DNA of 64,000 bases from HGM13006 sp900757695 (GCA_959607825.1 CAUHNW010000001.1:62001-126000), one strand, 5' to 3'; positions 25,765 to 35,451 are shown, numbered from the stretch's first letter. The notes: a model not told the origin generated them from the sequence alone. Program-made: numbers and translations.

Positions 25765-27493
25765 ACCCGGCGTATTCCGGCGGCTCATGGGCTACCTCCG
25801 CCCCCAGAAAAAAACAGCTGCCTTTGCGCTGCTATTGGTTCTGGTGGTCACCGTCAGCGATCTGATCCGTCCGATCCTCGTAGGCCGTGCCATGGATTCC
25901 ATCACCGCAGGCGGGACCTTTTCCCTGATCGTCCGTTATTCTGCCGTCTATCTGGTCATTCTGGTGCTGGGCACCATTTGCAGTGCGGCACAGATGTGGA
26001 TCCTCCAAAAGCTTGGGCAGGATATCATCTATCAGGTACGTCAGGAGCTTTTTGCCCACATTCATAATCTATCGCTTCGCTTCTTTGACATTACCCCGGT
26101 GGGACGGATCGTCACCCGGGTCACCAACGATGTAGAGACCCTCAACGAGCTGTTTTCCTCCATTCTTGTGACCATGGTGAAAAACGCGGTGCTGATCCTG
26201 GGCTATGCCGGTGTGATGCTGTATCTCCAGTGGAAGCTGGCGCTGGTATCCTTCGTTTTACTGCCGCTGGTGGTCTACCTGACCCGGCTGTTCACCCGGC
26301 TGTACCGGACCACCCACCGGATCACCCGCACAAAGGTCTCCGCCATGAATACCTACCTCTCGGAAAATCTGTCTGCCATGAAGCTGATCCAGATCTTCCA
26401 CCGGGAGAATGAAAAGCACCGGGAGTTCACCCAGCGCTCTGCGGACCTGTTTCAGTCCAACTTCCGTGAGATCGTGGTCTATGGCACCTTCCGGCCTCTG
26501 ATCTATTTTATCAGCATTCTCTCCCTTGCATCGGTGCTGGGCTTTGGCGGCGTGCAGGTCATGCATGGGGCGCTGTCCATCGGCACGCTCTACATTTTTA
26601 CCAGCTATGTAAAATCCTTTTTTGAGCCCATCCAGTCCCTTTCCGATCAGTTCGGCACCCTTCAGGCCGCCATGGCCGCCGGAGAGAAGATCTTTACACT
26701 GATGGACGAGGAACCCCTGATCCATCAGCCGGAGCACCCCAAAGCACTTTCCTCCCCCAAGGGACGGATTGTATTTGACCATGTATGGTTCTCCTATGAT
26801 GGTGAGGAGTGGGTGCTGCGGGATGTGAGCTTTGTGATTGAGCCGGGGCAGACCGTGGCCTTTGTCGGCGCCACCGGTGCAGGAAAGAGCTCGATCCTGA
26901 ACCTCATCGGACGCTATTACGACATCCAAAAGGGTAAGATCACCATTGACGGCATTGACATCCGGGAGCTGGACATCCATGCTCTCCGCCGTGCAGTGGG
27001 ACAGGTACAGCAGGATGTCTTCCTGTTCACCGGTGATATTCAAAGCAATATCCGCCTGCGGGAATCCTCCATCACCGATGGTCAGATCCGCAGTGCAGCC
27101 AAATTTGTCAATGCTGATGGCTTTATTGCCCAGCTGGAGCAGGGCTATGAAACTGCGGTAACCGAGCGTGGCTCCACCCTTTCCGCCGGTCAGCGGCAGC
27201 TTTTGAGCTTTGCCCGGACGCTGGCCTTTGACCCCGCCATTCTGGTCATGGACGAGGCCACTGCCAACATTGATACCGAAACGGAAATGCTGATTCAGGA
27301 CGCCATGGAGCGGCTCATGCAGGGCCGCACCACCATTGTGGTGGCCCACCGTCTATCCACCATTCAGCACGCCGATAAGATCATGGTCATGCACAAGGGC
27401 CGACTTCGGGAAGAGGGCACCCATCAGGAGCTGCTGGCCCAGAATGGCATCTACAAGAAGCTCTACGACCTCCAGCTCAGGACTCAGGCATAA
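25751..27493 (+). CDS. Heterodimeric ABC exporter subunit with consensus ATPase site
   Basis: This 580-residue half-transporter pairs with the overlapping upstream gene. It has six membrane helices in about 1-320, Walker A GATGAGKSS near 373, signature LSAGQRQL near 476 and Walker B ILVMDEATANID with the catalytic Glu near 501. The H-loop AHRLST is present. One subunit with E and the other with D at the catalytic position is the hallmark of asymmetric exporters. The signature here is LSAGQ, while the partner has LSGGQ. The start overlaps the upstream TAA by 14 bases, which implies coupling. Confidence 0.92.
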   Translation: MQNNKPGVFRRLMGYLRPQKKTAAFALLLVLVVTVSDLIRPILVGRAMDSITAGGTFSLIVRYSAVYLVILVLGTICSAAQMWILQKLGQDIIYQVRQELFAHIHNLSLRFFDITPVGRIVTRVTNDVETLNELFSSILVTMVKNAVLILGYAGVMLYLQWKLALVSFVLLPLVVYLTRLFTRLYRTTHRITRTKVSAMNTYLSENLSAMKLIQIFHRENEKHREFTQRSADLFQSNFREIVVYGTFRPLIYFISILSLASVLGFGGVQVMHGALSIGTLYIFTSYVKSFFEPIQSLSDQFGTLQAAMAAGEKIFTLMDEEPLIHQPEHPKALSSPKGRIVFDHVWFSYDGEEWVLRDVSFVIEPGQTVAFVGATGAGKSSILNLIGRYYDIQKGKITIDGIDIRELDIHALRRAVGQVQQDVFLFTGDIQSNIRLRESSITDGQIRSAAKFVNADGFIAQLEQGYETAVTERGSTLSAGQRQLLSFARTLAFDPAILVMDEATANIDTETEMLIQDAMERLMQGRTTIVVAHRLSTIQHADKIMVMHKGRLREEGTHQELLAQNGIYKKLYDLQLRTQA

Positions 27494-27498
27494 GCTTT

Positions 27499-27533
27499 GC
27501 CCCGAGGAACCCACACGCTTGGTTCCCCGGGGC
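27499..27533 (+). terminator. Terminator of the ABC exporter operon
   Basis: GCCCCGAGGAACC and GGTTCCCCGGGGC form a 13-bp stem with one A-C mismatch and a 9-base loop, followed by TTATTTAT. The remaining bases to 27656 hold no feature I can support. Confidence 0.75.
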
Positions 27534-27656
27534 TTATTTATGGCTTCCATGTCTTCCGTTCCCGAAAAAACCAGTATCAATACCTGCCGTGGTCGGTTCC
27601 GATATCGGAAATGACGTCCATATTTCCCCAGCTATTCTGATTGTAGTCCATACACC

Positions 27657-28106
27657 TCAGATCAGCGGAATGCCCAGCAGCTCCTCCAGCTGCTGAAGCA
27701 GCGGCGCGTTCTTATCATCCCAATGCATGGTCAGGTATCCGGCAGCTGCCTCCGCCACCTGCTTTGCAGCGGTCTTCTCATTCTGCTCCAGCATCCGCTG
27801 GCAGGCACTGGGGACCATAGTAAGCCTCCCTGCGGCATCACAGAACGCCGCAGTATGTGCACAAAAGGCGTTCGGCAACCCGGCGATCACGTTGACCTCC
27901 AGCCGTTCCATCTGTGCCGCCGGGATTCCCGCCGCCCGATAACAGGCGATTTTCTTCAGGGCCCATTCCCACATCTGCTCCGGATCCTCCATGGGCATCC
28001 CGATGGTGCGCCGATATGTGACCCCAAAGTTTACGCTCAGCTGTGTATGCTCCGGCTGACGCTTCTCCTCTTTTTCCGTTTTTTTCTTTTGTAAGAAGGG
28101 AATCAT
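27657..28106 (-). CDS. Hypothetical protein
   Basis: This 149-residue protein is not recognised. It starts with a short hydrophobic patch and a very basic/acidic stretch (LQKKKTEKEEKRQPE). A soluble-looking region follows with WEWALKKIACYRAAGI near residue 50, VNVIAGLPNAFCAHTAAFCD near 75 and a helical C-terminus ending in LLQQLEELLGIPLI. No signal peptide or membrane helix is evident. The ATG at 28106 is chosen because GGGAGGGGG lies just upstream. It stands alone, convergent with the ABC exporter operon and divergent from the PucR-type regulator. Confidence 0.6.
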   Translation of the reverse strand: MIPFLQKKKTEKEEKRQPEHTQLSVNFGVTYRRTIGMPMEDPEQMWEWALKKIACYRAAGIPAAQMERLEVNVIAGLPNAFCAHTAAFCDAAGRLTMVPSACQRMLEQNEKTAAKQVAEAAAGYLTMHWDDKNAPLLQQLEELLGIPLI

Positions 28107-28391
28107 CCACACCCCCTCCCTGCGATATTTCACGGGCAGAATATCATATTTTTACCATTTCTTCTTTTTATCGTGTCATTTTGGTTGATTTTTCTGCACC
28201 TTTGGACACTGCACCATAGGACTCCACAGCGCATCCCATTGTGTTGTTCAAATTTCTCAATCCCCATTTCTCAATTTGTGCCGCATACCGGAGCAATCTG
28301 TGCGTTCATCTGCTTTAATAGTAAGCGTATCCGAGGGCTTCGATGGCCCATTCCCCATTTTTGCTCATTTCCCCAGAAAGGCGGTAGTTTC

Positions 28392-29627
28392 ATGGCTTCC
28401 ACACGAATCGATCAGGCCAACCGGCTGCTGTTCCACGCAGTATGCAGCCCCTATATGGAAAACGTGATCTCAGCAGGCCACCAGATCTTTCAGCGCCCCG
28501 TCGCTTTTCTGGACGAGTATTTCCATCTTGTCAATATGTCCCCGGAGCGGCCTCTGGGAATCCCCCTCTGGGACACCCTCTATCAAAAGAAGGCCATTGC
28601 CGAGGATGAGAAGGAGCAGCTCCTTGCGCAGCTCACCAATGAAGAAGCACAAACCTTCTGCATGGACGGCTCGCCCTTCCGGGGCCTCCTCTCCCCGATC
28701 CTGATGGACCGCAGGAACCGGGGCTATCTGCTCTGCTTCTGGGATTCCGGCGCCCCCTCTCCCGATGATCTTCGCCTTATGGACATGCTGCTGCAGGCTG
28801 TCACCGTCCGTGCCTCCACCCGAACCCGTACCATCGGCAGCTGGAGCATTTCCCTGTCCGAAAAGCTCAGTGAGCTTCTGGATCCGGACTGTGACGACCA
28901 TATACAGGCGCTTGCTGCACAGGCTATGGAGGACTCACTGCCCACCATGTATGCAGTCTGCGCCGTCCCCATGGGGCCCCTGCCTGCCCAGCGTGCCTTT
29001 GCTCAGGAGGCAGTGCAGCAGCTCCAGCAGCAGCTCCACAATGTGGTATGCTTCATCTATCAGGATGCCATCGTCCTGCTCTGCTCCGGGCTGCCCACCA
29101 TTGGGCAGGAACCGGACATCCGAGAAAGCTACCTGATGCGTCGGCTGACGGAGTTTTTTCGTCAAAAGGATATGATTCTTGGGATCTCCGATCGATTTCA
29201 TATGCTCTCCACCACCCGGGAGCATTACCGTCAGGCGCTGCTTTCCGCCAATATGGCAGCCCGCATGGGTCTGGAGGGTGCCGCCTCCTTCTCCCAGCTG
29301 ATGCCCATGCCGCTGTTCTGGCCGCTGGTAGAGAACCACGATGTAGAAGCCTTTATTCCCCCGGAGCTGATGAAGATCCGGGCCCATGACCGGATCCATG
29401 GCACCAATTTTATGGAGACCCTGGAGGTCTATTCCCTGATGCTGTTTCATAAAAAAGAGGTGGCCAAAGCCCTCCACATTCATGTAAACACCCTCAGCTA
29501 TCGTCTGGCCCAGATCGAAGAGCTCTTCGGCATCGGCAGCCAGACCATGCGGGATCAGCTCCGGCTGGTGTGCAGCTTTCTGATCCTGCATCTGACGGAC
29601 CGGCTGACGCCCCCAAAGGAGCCCTGA
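28392..29627 (+). CDS. PucR/CdaR-type transcriptional regulator
   Basis: This 411-residue protein ends in a helix-turn-helix of the PucR C-terminal class: MLFHKKEVAKALHIHVNTLSYRLAQIEELFGI (about 345-380), with the typical HxNT-xYR core. The front two thirds have no obvious catalytic motif and may be a sensory (GAF-like) region. Relatives control purine, sugar-diacid or polyketide genes. The ATG follows AAAGG at about 9 bases; the longer frame upstream is low-quality coding and is excluded. It lies upstream of comEC. The gap 28134-28391 is AT-rich and should hold both divergent promoters, but no clear boxes were found. Confidence 0.75.
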   Translation: MASTRIDQANRLLFHAVCSPYMENVISAGHQIFQRPVAFLDEYFHLVNMSPERPLGIPLWDTLYQKKAIAEDEKEQLLAQLTNEEAQTFCMDGSPFRGLLSPILMDRRNRGYLLCFWDSGAPSPDDLRLMDMLLQAVTVRASTRTRTIGSWSISLSEKLSELLDPDCDDHIQALAAQAMEDSLPTMYAVCAVPMGPLPAQRAFAQEAVQQLQQQLHNVVCFIYQDAIVLLCSGLPTIGQEPDIRESYLMRRLTEFFRQKDMILGISDRFHMLSTTREHYRQALLSANMAARMGLEGAASFSQLMPMPLFWPLVENHDVEAFIPPELMKIRAHDRIHGTNFMETLEVYSLMLFHKKEVAKALHIHVNTLSYRLAQIEELFGIGSQTMRDQLRLVCSFLILHLTDRLTPPKEP

Positions 29628-29642
29628 TGCCACGGTTTCCTC

Positions 29643-29671
29643 TCGACATTTTCCACGGAGAATGCTACAAT
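29643..29671 (+). promoter_or_regulatory. Promoter of comEC-holA-rnmV
   Basis: TCGACA (29643-29648), 17 bases and TACAAT (29666-29671). Transcription would start near 29678, which excludes a start codon at 29676 and supports the GTG at 29703. Confidence 0.65.
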
Positions 29672-29702
29672 AGAATTGAAGATTGCGGAAGGAGGGGATG
29701 CT

Positions 29703-31967
29703 GTGCGGCGGCTCATGTATCTGTGCCTTGCAGCCTGCGCCGGACTGGCGGCGGCTATGCTGCCCATCCCCAGCTTCCTTCTACTGCTTTTTGCCGGCTG
29801 TCTGGTTACATCCGGCATCTTTGTTTTGCTGCTGTGCAAAAACCGCACTGCGGCTCTGATCCTGCTGCCCATGGCCTTCGGCCTGCTCTGGAGCTATGGA
29901 TTTCAAACCGCCATTCTGCGCCCCGCCCAGCTGCTCTCCGGCAGTGAGCCGGAAATTACCGCCGAGGCTTCGGCATACGGCCAGTTCACCGCCCATGGTC
30001 AATGGGTAAAAGCGACCTTTCCCGCCGGGGACCGCCGGGTCACGGCAGATATTTTCCTTCCGGACACGGAGCGTCAGCTCTGCCCCGGTGACCGGGTCAC
30101 TGCCTCCGTTGCGCTCCAAAGCAGCGCTGCGCAGGGCGACTACTACAGCTACTCCATGGGCACATTTCTCAATGCCTATGCCCATTCCGGCGCTGAGGTT
30201 CAGCCCAGTGACCACATACCGCTGCGGCACCTGCCCGCATACATCGCCCACTGTCTCGAAGGATCTGTCGGCCACTGTTTTCCGGCAGACGTGCAGGGCT
30301 ATGCCATGGCGCTGACCACCGGCAACCGCAGCAGCCTGAGCCTTGCCGCCAAGTCCGACCTTCAGCGCTCGGGCATCTATCACGCTCTGGCACTGTCCGG
30401 GATGCATATGGCCGTATTGGCCGGAATGCTCTCTTTTCTGAAGAAGCCAAAGCATATCGCCATCTTCGGGATTCCGATGTGCATCTGCTTTGCAGTGATC
30501 ACCGGCGGCAGCGCCTCGGTCATCCGTGCCTGCGTCATGGAGATCTTTCTGCTGCTGGGACACGCTTTGTCCCGGGAATCCGACTGGCCCACTTCCCTGT
30601 CGCTCTCTGCCCTGGTGCTCATGGCTCAGAATCCGTGGTCCATCCTGAACTGGGGCCTCCAGCTGAGTTTTCTCTCGGTCATCGGTATCTGCACGCTATC
30701 TGGACGGATCTTCAAGTGGTTCCCAACCGTATCCCGGAAGACGCTGTTTCGTCCGCTGCTCCACTTCCTGTATCTCAGTCTGTCTGTGACCCTGTCTGCT
30801 TCTATTTTCACCTTCCCGCTGATGGCGCTGTACTTCGGTCAAATTTCTCTGATCGCACCGGTCACCAATCTGCTCACCGGCACTGTGGTTTCATGGTGCT
30901 TTGGCGGCAGTCTGATCGCTGCACTGCTGGGCCTTGCGTTCCCGGTACCGGCGTCCCTGCTGGGCAGAATCATTGCGTGGGGCTTTCGTTATGTAATGGC
31001 AGTCGCCCATAGGCTCTCGGGCATTCCGTTTTCCTGCCTGTCCACAGACTCCGTCTACGGGATTGCTGCGGCGGTACTGGTGTACGTGATCCTGCTTTTC
31101 ATGCTCTTTGGGAAGCCTGCCTCTCGGAAGATCCCACTTTGCTGCGGCGTGGTTGGCATCACCGTATGCCTGACCCTTTTACTGCTGGAATCGACTGCCC
31201 CTGCCTTCACAGCGCTGGACGTGGGACAGGGACAGTGCCTCCTGTTTGAGACCGGAAGCGGCCCTGTCATGATAGACTGCGGCGGAAACACCGACAACGC
31301 CGGAGATTTGGCCGCTGACCACCTGATGAGCCGTGGGATCCGCCGGATCCGGCTTCTGATCCTCACCCACTATGACGAGGATCACACTGCCGGTGTGCCG
31401 GAGCTGCTAAAACGCATTCCGGTAGATGCCATTATCATGCCGGATCTGCAGGCCGATAATCGTACCGACATCGAGGCCGCCGCCTTTGGCTCCGGTGCGG
31501 CTCTTTACGTCATTTCCGATGACACCCGGGCCGTACTGGGCGGCAGTCAGTTTCTGATCTACCCGTCCCCGCTGCAAAGCGGTAATAATGCCAGCCTGAG
31601 CATCAAGGCAGAGCTTCCGGGACTCAGCATTCTGGTCACTGGCGATATGGACGAGGGCGGCGAGCAATCGCTGATCCAACGTCATCATCCCGGCCATGCC
31701 GATCTGCTGGTCGCCGGTCATCACGGCTCCAAATACAGCACCTCAGATGCGCTGCTGCGCGAAACAACACCCTGCGCCGCTGTGATCTCCGTGGGAAAGA
31801 ACACCTATGGCCATCCTGCCCCGGAAACACAGGAACGGCTCCGTGCATACGGCGTCCCGGTCTATCGAACCGACCAGCAGGGTACAATCTGGATCAAGGG
31901 GGAATCCCAATGGCAAATTGGAAAAAGCCTCAGGAAGACGGCTATCAAAAATTCAAACAGATCTTAA
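29703..31967 (+). CDS. comEC: DNA internalization competence protein ComEC/Rec2
   Basis: This 754-residue polytopic protein forms the membrane channel for single-stranded DNA in transformation. Hydrophobic helices at about 1-70 precede an OB-like soluble region, and the competence domain with the HALALSGMHMAVLAGML segment lies near 215-240. A metallo-beta-lactamase domain begins near 500 (ALDVGQGQCLLFE, MIDCGGN, LTHYDEDHTAG), with an intact THxDxDH metal site near 554 and the GHHGS motif. The start is GTG behind GGAAGGAGGGG. It overlaps holA by 58 bases. No other com genes are in the window, so competence itself is unproven. Confidence 0.93.
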   Translation: MRRLMYLCLAACAGLAAAMLPIPSFLLLLFAGCLVTSGIFVLLLCKNRTAALILLPMAFGLLWSYGFQTAILRPAQLLSGSEPEITAEASAYGQFTAHGQWVKATFPAGDRRVTADIFLPDTERQLCPGDRVTASVALQSSAAQGDYYSYSMGTFLNAYAHSGAEVQPSDHIPLRHLPAYIAHCLEGSVGHCFPADVQGYAMALTTGNRSSLSLAAKSDLQRSGIYHALALSGMHMAVLAGMLSFLKKPKHIAIFGIPMCICFAVITGGSASVIRACVMEIFLLLGHALSRESDWPTSLSLSALVLMAQNPWSILNWGLQLSFLSVIGICTLSGRIFKWFPTVSRKTLFRPLLHFLYLSLSVTLSASIFTFPLMALYFGQISLIAPVTNLLTGTVVSWCFGGSLIAALLGLAFPVPASLLGRIIAWGFRYVMAVAHRLSGIPFSCLSTDSVYGIAAAVLVYVILLFMLFGKPASRKIPLCCGVVGITVCLTLLLLESTAPAFTALDVGQGQCLLFETGSGPVMIDCGGNTDNAGDLAADHLMSRGIRRIRLLILTHYDEDHTAGVPELLKRIPVDAIIMPDLQADNRTDIEAAAFGSGAALYVISDDTRAVLGGSQFLIYPSPLQSGNNASLSIKAELPGLSILVTGDMDEGGEQSLIQRHHPGHADLLVAGHHGSKYSTSDALLRETTPCAAVISVGKNTYGHPAPETQERLRAYGVPVYRTDQQGTIWIKGESQWQIGKSLRKTAIKNSNRS

Positions 31968-32959
31968 AATCCGGTACTTGGGGCAGAATGTACGTCTTTC
32001 ACGGAGACGAGCCCTTTCTGATTCAAAGCTGCCGTACGACCCTTCGAAAAAAACTGGTGGCTGGCCCCACAGAGGAGTTCAACTACCATGGCTTCAACGC
32101 CGAGAACTGGGATATTGATGAATTTTCTCAGGCAGTGGATGCCATTCCCATGATGAGCGAGCACAGTCTGGTGGAGGTCACCGATATCGACCTGTTTACC
32201 CTGCCCGAGTCACAGCGAAACCAGATGGCGGAGATCCTTTCGGACATTCCGGAATACTGTACACTGCTGTTTCTCTACGATTCGGTCTCATGGAAGCCGG
32301 ACAAGCGGATGAAAAAGCTCTATGGGGCCATAGATGCCGCCGCAGTGGTTCTGAAAATGGATCGTCAGCCGGAATCCGAGCTGATTCCATGGATCCAGCG
32401 TCAGCTCATGAAGGCGGGAAAATCCATGTCTGACCGGCTGATCCAATATCTGATCCTACAGACCGGCGGCTCCATGACCACCCTGTCCGCTGAGCTCAGC
32501 AAGCTCATCTGCTATTCTGATCAGAAGGAGCTGACCAAATCGGACATTGATGACGTGGTGATCCCGGTATTGGAGGCCGCCGTCTTCGATATCACCAAGG
32601 ACATCGGCTCCCGAGACTTTGACAGCGCACTGCTGAAGATGCGGGATCTGCTCCGGCAGGACACCGAGCCGATCATGATCGCCGCCGTCATTGGCCGCCA
32701 AATGCGTCAGATGTATGCCGCCAAGGTGCTCTCTGAGCATGGAAAGGATGCCTATGCCCTTATGAGCCTCTACGGGATCCGAGATTTTGCCGCCAAGGAG
32801 GTCTACCGGCAGGCAAAGGGCTACCGAAAAGAGCAGCTGCGGCAGGGCATGCAGCTCTGCGCCGAAACAGACTTCGCCATGAAAACCAGCGGCGGTGACT
32901 CTGCCCTTTTGCTGGAAACCATGGTGCTGCGTCTTGGTCAGAAGGAGGCCGCATCATGA
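31910..32959 (+). CDS. holA: DNA polymerase III delta subunit
   Basis: This 349-residue clamp-loader wrench subunit opens the beta clamp. Typical features are YVFHGDEPFLIQSC near residue 26, the degenerate AAA-type region with VEVTDIDLFTLPES, and the C-terminal helical collar LLRQDTEPIMIAAVIGRQMRQMYAAK near 243. It starts inside the 3' end of comEC after AAGGGGG and overlaps the next ATG by four bases (ATGA). The order comEC-holA is common in Firmicutes. Confidence 0.93.
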   Translation: MANWKKPQEDGYQKFKQILKSGTWGRMYVFHGDEPFLIQSCRTTLRKKLVAGPTEEFNYHGFNAENWDIDEFSQAVDAIPMMSEHSLVEVTDIDLFTLPESQRNQMAEILSDIPEYCTLLFLYDSVSWKPDKRMKKLYGAIDAAAVVLKMDRQPESELIPWIQRQLMKAGKSMSDRLIQYLILQTGGSMTTLSAELSKLICYSDQKELTKSDIDDVVIPVLEAAVFDITKDIGSRDFDSALLKMRDLLRQDTEPIMIAAVIGRQMRQMYAAKVLSEHGKDAYALMSLYGIRDFAAKEVYRQAKGYRKEQLRQGMQLCAETDFAMKTSGGDSALLLETMVLRLGQKEAAS

Positions 32960-33543
32960 TCCGCATCCGGGAAGCGATTTTGGTAGAGGGACGCTATGAT
33001 AAAAATGCGCTTTCTCAGCTGGTGGATACTGCCATCTTTGAAACAGGCGGCTTTGGCGTGATGAAGGACCGGGAAAAAATTCAATTTCTCCGGCAGGTGG
33101 CCGAAAAACGTGGTCTCATTATCTTTACCGACAGTGACGGGGCAGGCTTTGTGATAAGGAACCGGCTCAAAAGCCTCCTGCCTCCGGACAAGCTGCTGCA
33201 CGCCTATATTCCGCAGATTCAGGGCAAGGAAAAACGGAAGCAGAAGGCCGGAAAAGAAGGACTTCTTGGGGTCGAAGGTATGTCCCCGGAGCTGCTGATT
33301 CAGGCACTTCACCGCTGCGGTGCACATTTTTTGGACGAGAACATTCCGGCCCCCGCCGGAGGCATCACCCGTCAGGATCTCTTTGCATGGGGGCTCATGG
33401 GGGGCGAGGGCAGCCAGGAAAAGCGGCAGCAGCTGAAAAAGTCCCTTGGTCTCCCATCCCATTTGGGTACCAGCGGCTTTTTGGATGCGCTGAATCTCAT
33501 TGCCACAAGAGATCAGGTAGAAGCGCTGCTGCACCAGCTATAA
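32956..33543 (+). CDS. rnmV: Ribonuclease M5-like TOPRIM protein
   Basis: This 195-residue protein has an N-terminal TOPRIM domain with the catalytic Glu in ILVEGRYDK (about residues 8-16) and the acidic pair in IFTDSDGAGF (about 56-65). Length and C-terminal region match RNase M5, which matures 5S rRNA precursors. A second clostridial TOPRIM family of the same size exists (DUF4093), so the symbol is somewhat tentative. Its ATG overlaps the holA stop (ATGA), with GGAGG 8 bases upstream. Confidence 0.78.
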   Translation: MIRIREAILVEGRYDKNALSQLVDTAIFETGGFGVMKDREKIQFLRQVAEKRGLIIFTDSDGAGFVIRNRLKSLLPPDKLLHAYIPQIQGKEKRKQKAGKEGLLGVEGMSPELLIQALHRCGAHFLDENIPAPAGGITRQDLFAWGLMGGEGSQEKRQQLKKSLGLPSHLGTSGFLDALNLIATRDQVEALLHQL

Positions 33544-33554
33544 CAGTTAGAAAA

Positions 33555-33587
33555 ATCCCGAAGCCATCCTCAAGATGACTTCGGGAT
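33555..33587. terminator. Bidirectional terminator between rnmV and the importer ATPase gene
   Basis: ATCCCGAAGCCATC and GATGACTTCGGGAT form a 14-bp stem with one mismatch and a 5-base loop. AAAAA on one side gives a T run on the minus strand, and ATTTT follows on the plus strand. Confidence 0.8.
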
Positions 33588-33613
33588 CAAATTTTACGGT
33601 GCTCCTTAAGGGA

Positions 33614-34408
33614 TCAGCCCAGGATCATGCGGTCATTGCTGAATTCTTCGCCGGAGGCAGTATTGAACTTCTCCAGCAGGTCTTCCACTGTGAGCTCCTT
33701 CTTCTCCTCTCCGGAGATGTTCAGGATCACTCGGCCATCCTTCATCATGATCAGGCGGTTACCATGGGCAATGGCGTCCTTCATGTTGTGCGTGATCATC
33801 AGGGTAGTCAAATGGTCACGGTTTACGATTTTCTCCGTGGCCTCCAGTACCTTGGCAGCCGTTTTGGGATCCAGTGCAGCAGTATGCTCATCCAGCAGCA
33901 GCAGCTTGGGCTTGACGAGGCTGGCCATCAGCAGCGTCAGCGCCTGACGCTGACCGCCGGACAGCAGGCCGACCTTAGAGGTCAGACGGTCTTCCAGTCC
34001 CAGATCCAGGATCTTCAGCAGCTCCTTGTACTCTTCCCGCTCTGCCTTGGTGATGCCGGGCCGCAGGGAGCGTTTCTGGCCCCTGCGCTTTGCCAGCGCC
34101 AGATTCTCTTCGATCTGCATGGTAGCCGCCGTACCGGTCATGGGATCCTGAAATACGCGGCCAATGTACTTTGCACGCTTATGCTCCGGCAGCTTGGTCA
34201 CATCCACGCCGTCAATGACAATGCTGCCCTGATCCACCTGAAATACACCAGCCACTGCATTGAGCATGGTGGATTTACCTGCGCCATTACCGCCGATCAC
34301 TGTGCAGAAGTCCCCTTCCTCCAGATGGAGCGACAGACCGTTCAGGGCTACCTTTTCGTTGACAGTGCCCCCATTGAACACCTTTACAATATTGTCGATC
34401 TTAAGCAT
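33614..34408 (-). CDS. ABC importer ATPase (TrpZ-like, COG1101 type)
   Basis: This 264-residue ATPase has Walker A GGNGAGKST (about 39-47), Q-loop VFQDPMTGT, a long stretch with RRGQKRSLRPGI, signature LLSGGQRQALTL near 148 and Walker B LLLDEHTAALD near 170. The SGGQ-to-DEHTAALD layout and the partners place it with the ABC systems related to streptococcal TrpXYZ, importers of aromatic amino acids or other small molecules. It overlaps the permease gene by 8 bases. It is the last gene of its operon and ends at a bidirectional terminator. Confidence 0.85.
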   Translation of the reverse strand: MLKIDNIVKVFNGGTVNEKVALNGLSLHLEEGDFCTVIGGNGAGKSTMLNAVAGVFQVDQGSIVIDGVDVTKLPEHKRAKYIGRVFQDPMTGTAATMQIEENLALAKRRGQKRSLRPGITKAEREEYKELLKILDLGLEDRLTSKVGLLSGGQRQALTLLMASLVKPKLLLLDEHTAALDPKTAAKVLEATEKIVNRDHLTTLMITHNMKDAIAHGNRLIMMKDGRVILNISGEEKKELTVEDLLEKFNTASGEEFSNDRMILG

Positions 34409-35351
34409 TGCCGGAGCCCCCCTTTACGCTTTTGCTGCGACCAGAGAAATGTTTGGTCTTGAGGTAGGGAACCGCAAGGAACAGCGCCACCACCAGAGCC
34501 GTCAGCAGCTTCAGATCATCTGTGGACAGGCCCATGCGCAGAACGATCTGGATCACAATGTAGTAAATAATTGCACCAAAGACAGCAGCCAGCAGCTTCA
34601 GGCCAAAGTTATGGAAGAACTTATCAAAGATGACCTCACCGATGATGACCGCAGCAAGGCCGATGACAATGGCGCCACGGCCCATGTTGATGTCGGAAAA
34701 GCCCTGATACTGGCTCAGCAGTGCGCCAGCCAGCGCCACAAGGCCGTTGGAGATCATCAGGCCCAGCACCTTCGCCACATTGGTGTTGATGCCCTGTGCC
34801 CGGGCCATATTCTGATTGGCACCGGTGGCACGGAGGGAGCAGCCCATCTCAGTGCCGAAGAACCAGTACAGCAGCACAATCACAACAAGGCACACAATGG
34901 CCAGCACAACCAGCGGGTTATTGATCGCAGCGTTTCTTACAAAACGTGCAGAAACCAGCAGATCATATTTGTCCACAGAAACCGGCAGGTTTGCCTTGCC
35001 GCCGCCGGTGCCAAAGCCCATGATCCGCAGGTTCACCGAATAAAGGGCCAGCTGGGTCAGAATGCCGGCCAAAATAGCGGGGATTCCGCAGAAGGTGTGG
35101 AAAAAGCCGGTCACAAAGCCAGCCGCCATGCCCGCAAGGATCGCGCACAGCAGTGCCACCCAGATAGGCGCACCGTTAATGGTCAGGATCACGCAGACCG
35201 CACCGCCGGTGCCCAGCGAGCCGTCAACGGTCAGATCCGCCACATCCAAGATCCGATAGGTGATATAGACACCAATGGCCATAACACCCCAGATCATGCC
35301 CTGCGCCACTGCGCCGGGCATGGAGTTCAGCAGACTTACTAGAAAGTCCAT
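34401..35351 (-). CDS. ABC importer permease (TrpY-like, COG4120 type)
   Basis: This 316-residue integral membrane protein has about eight or nine helices. It starts MDFLVSLLNSMPGAVAQGMIWGVMAIGVYITYRI and continues DLTVDGSLGTGGAVC, the N-terminal signature of branched-chain/ribose-type permeases in this family. LRATGANQNMARAQGIN near residue 180 is the cytoplasmic coupling loop. It follows the binding-protein gene by 111 bases that contain a hairpin terminator, so less permease than binding protein is expected. Substrate unknown. Confidence 0.85.
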   Translation of the reverse strand: MDFLVSLLNSMPGAVAQGMIWGVMAIGVYITYRILDVADLTVDGSLGTGGAVCVILTINGAPIWVALLCAILAGMAAGFVTGFFHTFCGIPAILAGILTQLALYSVNLRIMGFGTGGGKANLPVSVDKYDLLVSARFVRNAAINNPLVVLAIVCLVVIVLLYWFFGTEMGCSLRATGANQNMARAQGINTNVAKVLGLMISNGLVALAGALLSQYQGFSDINMGRGAIVIGLAAVIIGEVIFDKFFHNFGLKLLAAVFGAIIYYIVIQIVLRMGLSTDDLKLLTALVVALFLAVPYLKTKHFSGRSKSVKGGSGNA

Positions 35352-35416
35352 AGATTGATTCCCCCAATAATTAGTATGATGTAAAAAAGGCTATAGTCTG
35401 TTTTATTATATCAAAA

Positions 35417-35451
35417 AGCGGCGGAAAAAGGAAGCCCCTTTTTCCGCCGCT
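35417..35451 (-). terminator. Hairpin terminator inside the importer operon
   Basis: AGCGGCGGAAAAAGG and CCTTTTTCCGCCGCT form a perfect 15-bp stem with a 5-base loop, followed on the minus strand by TTTTTGATATAAT. It lies between the binding-protein stop and the permease ATG. Partial read-through would give an excess of binding protein. Confidence 0.85.
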
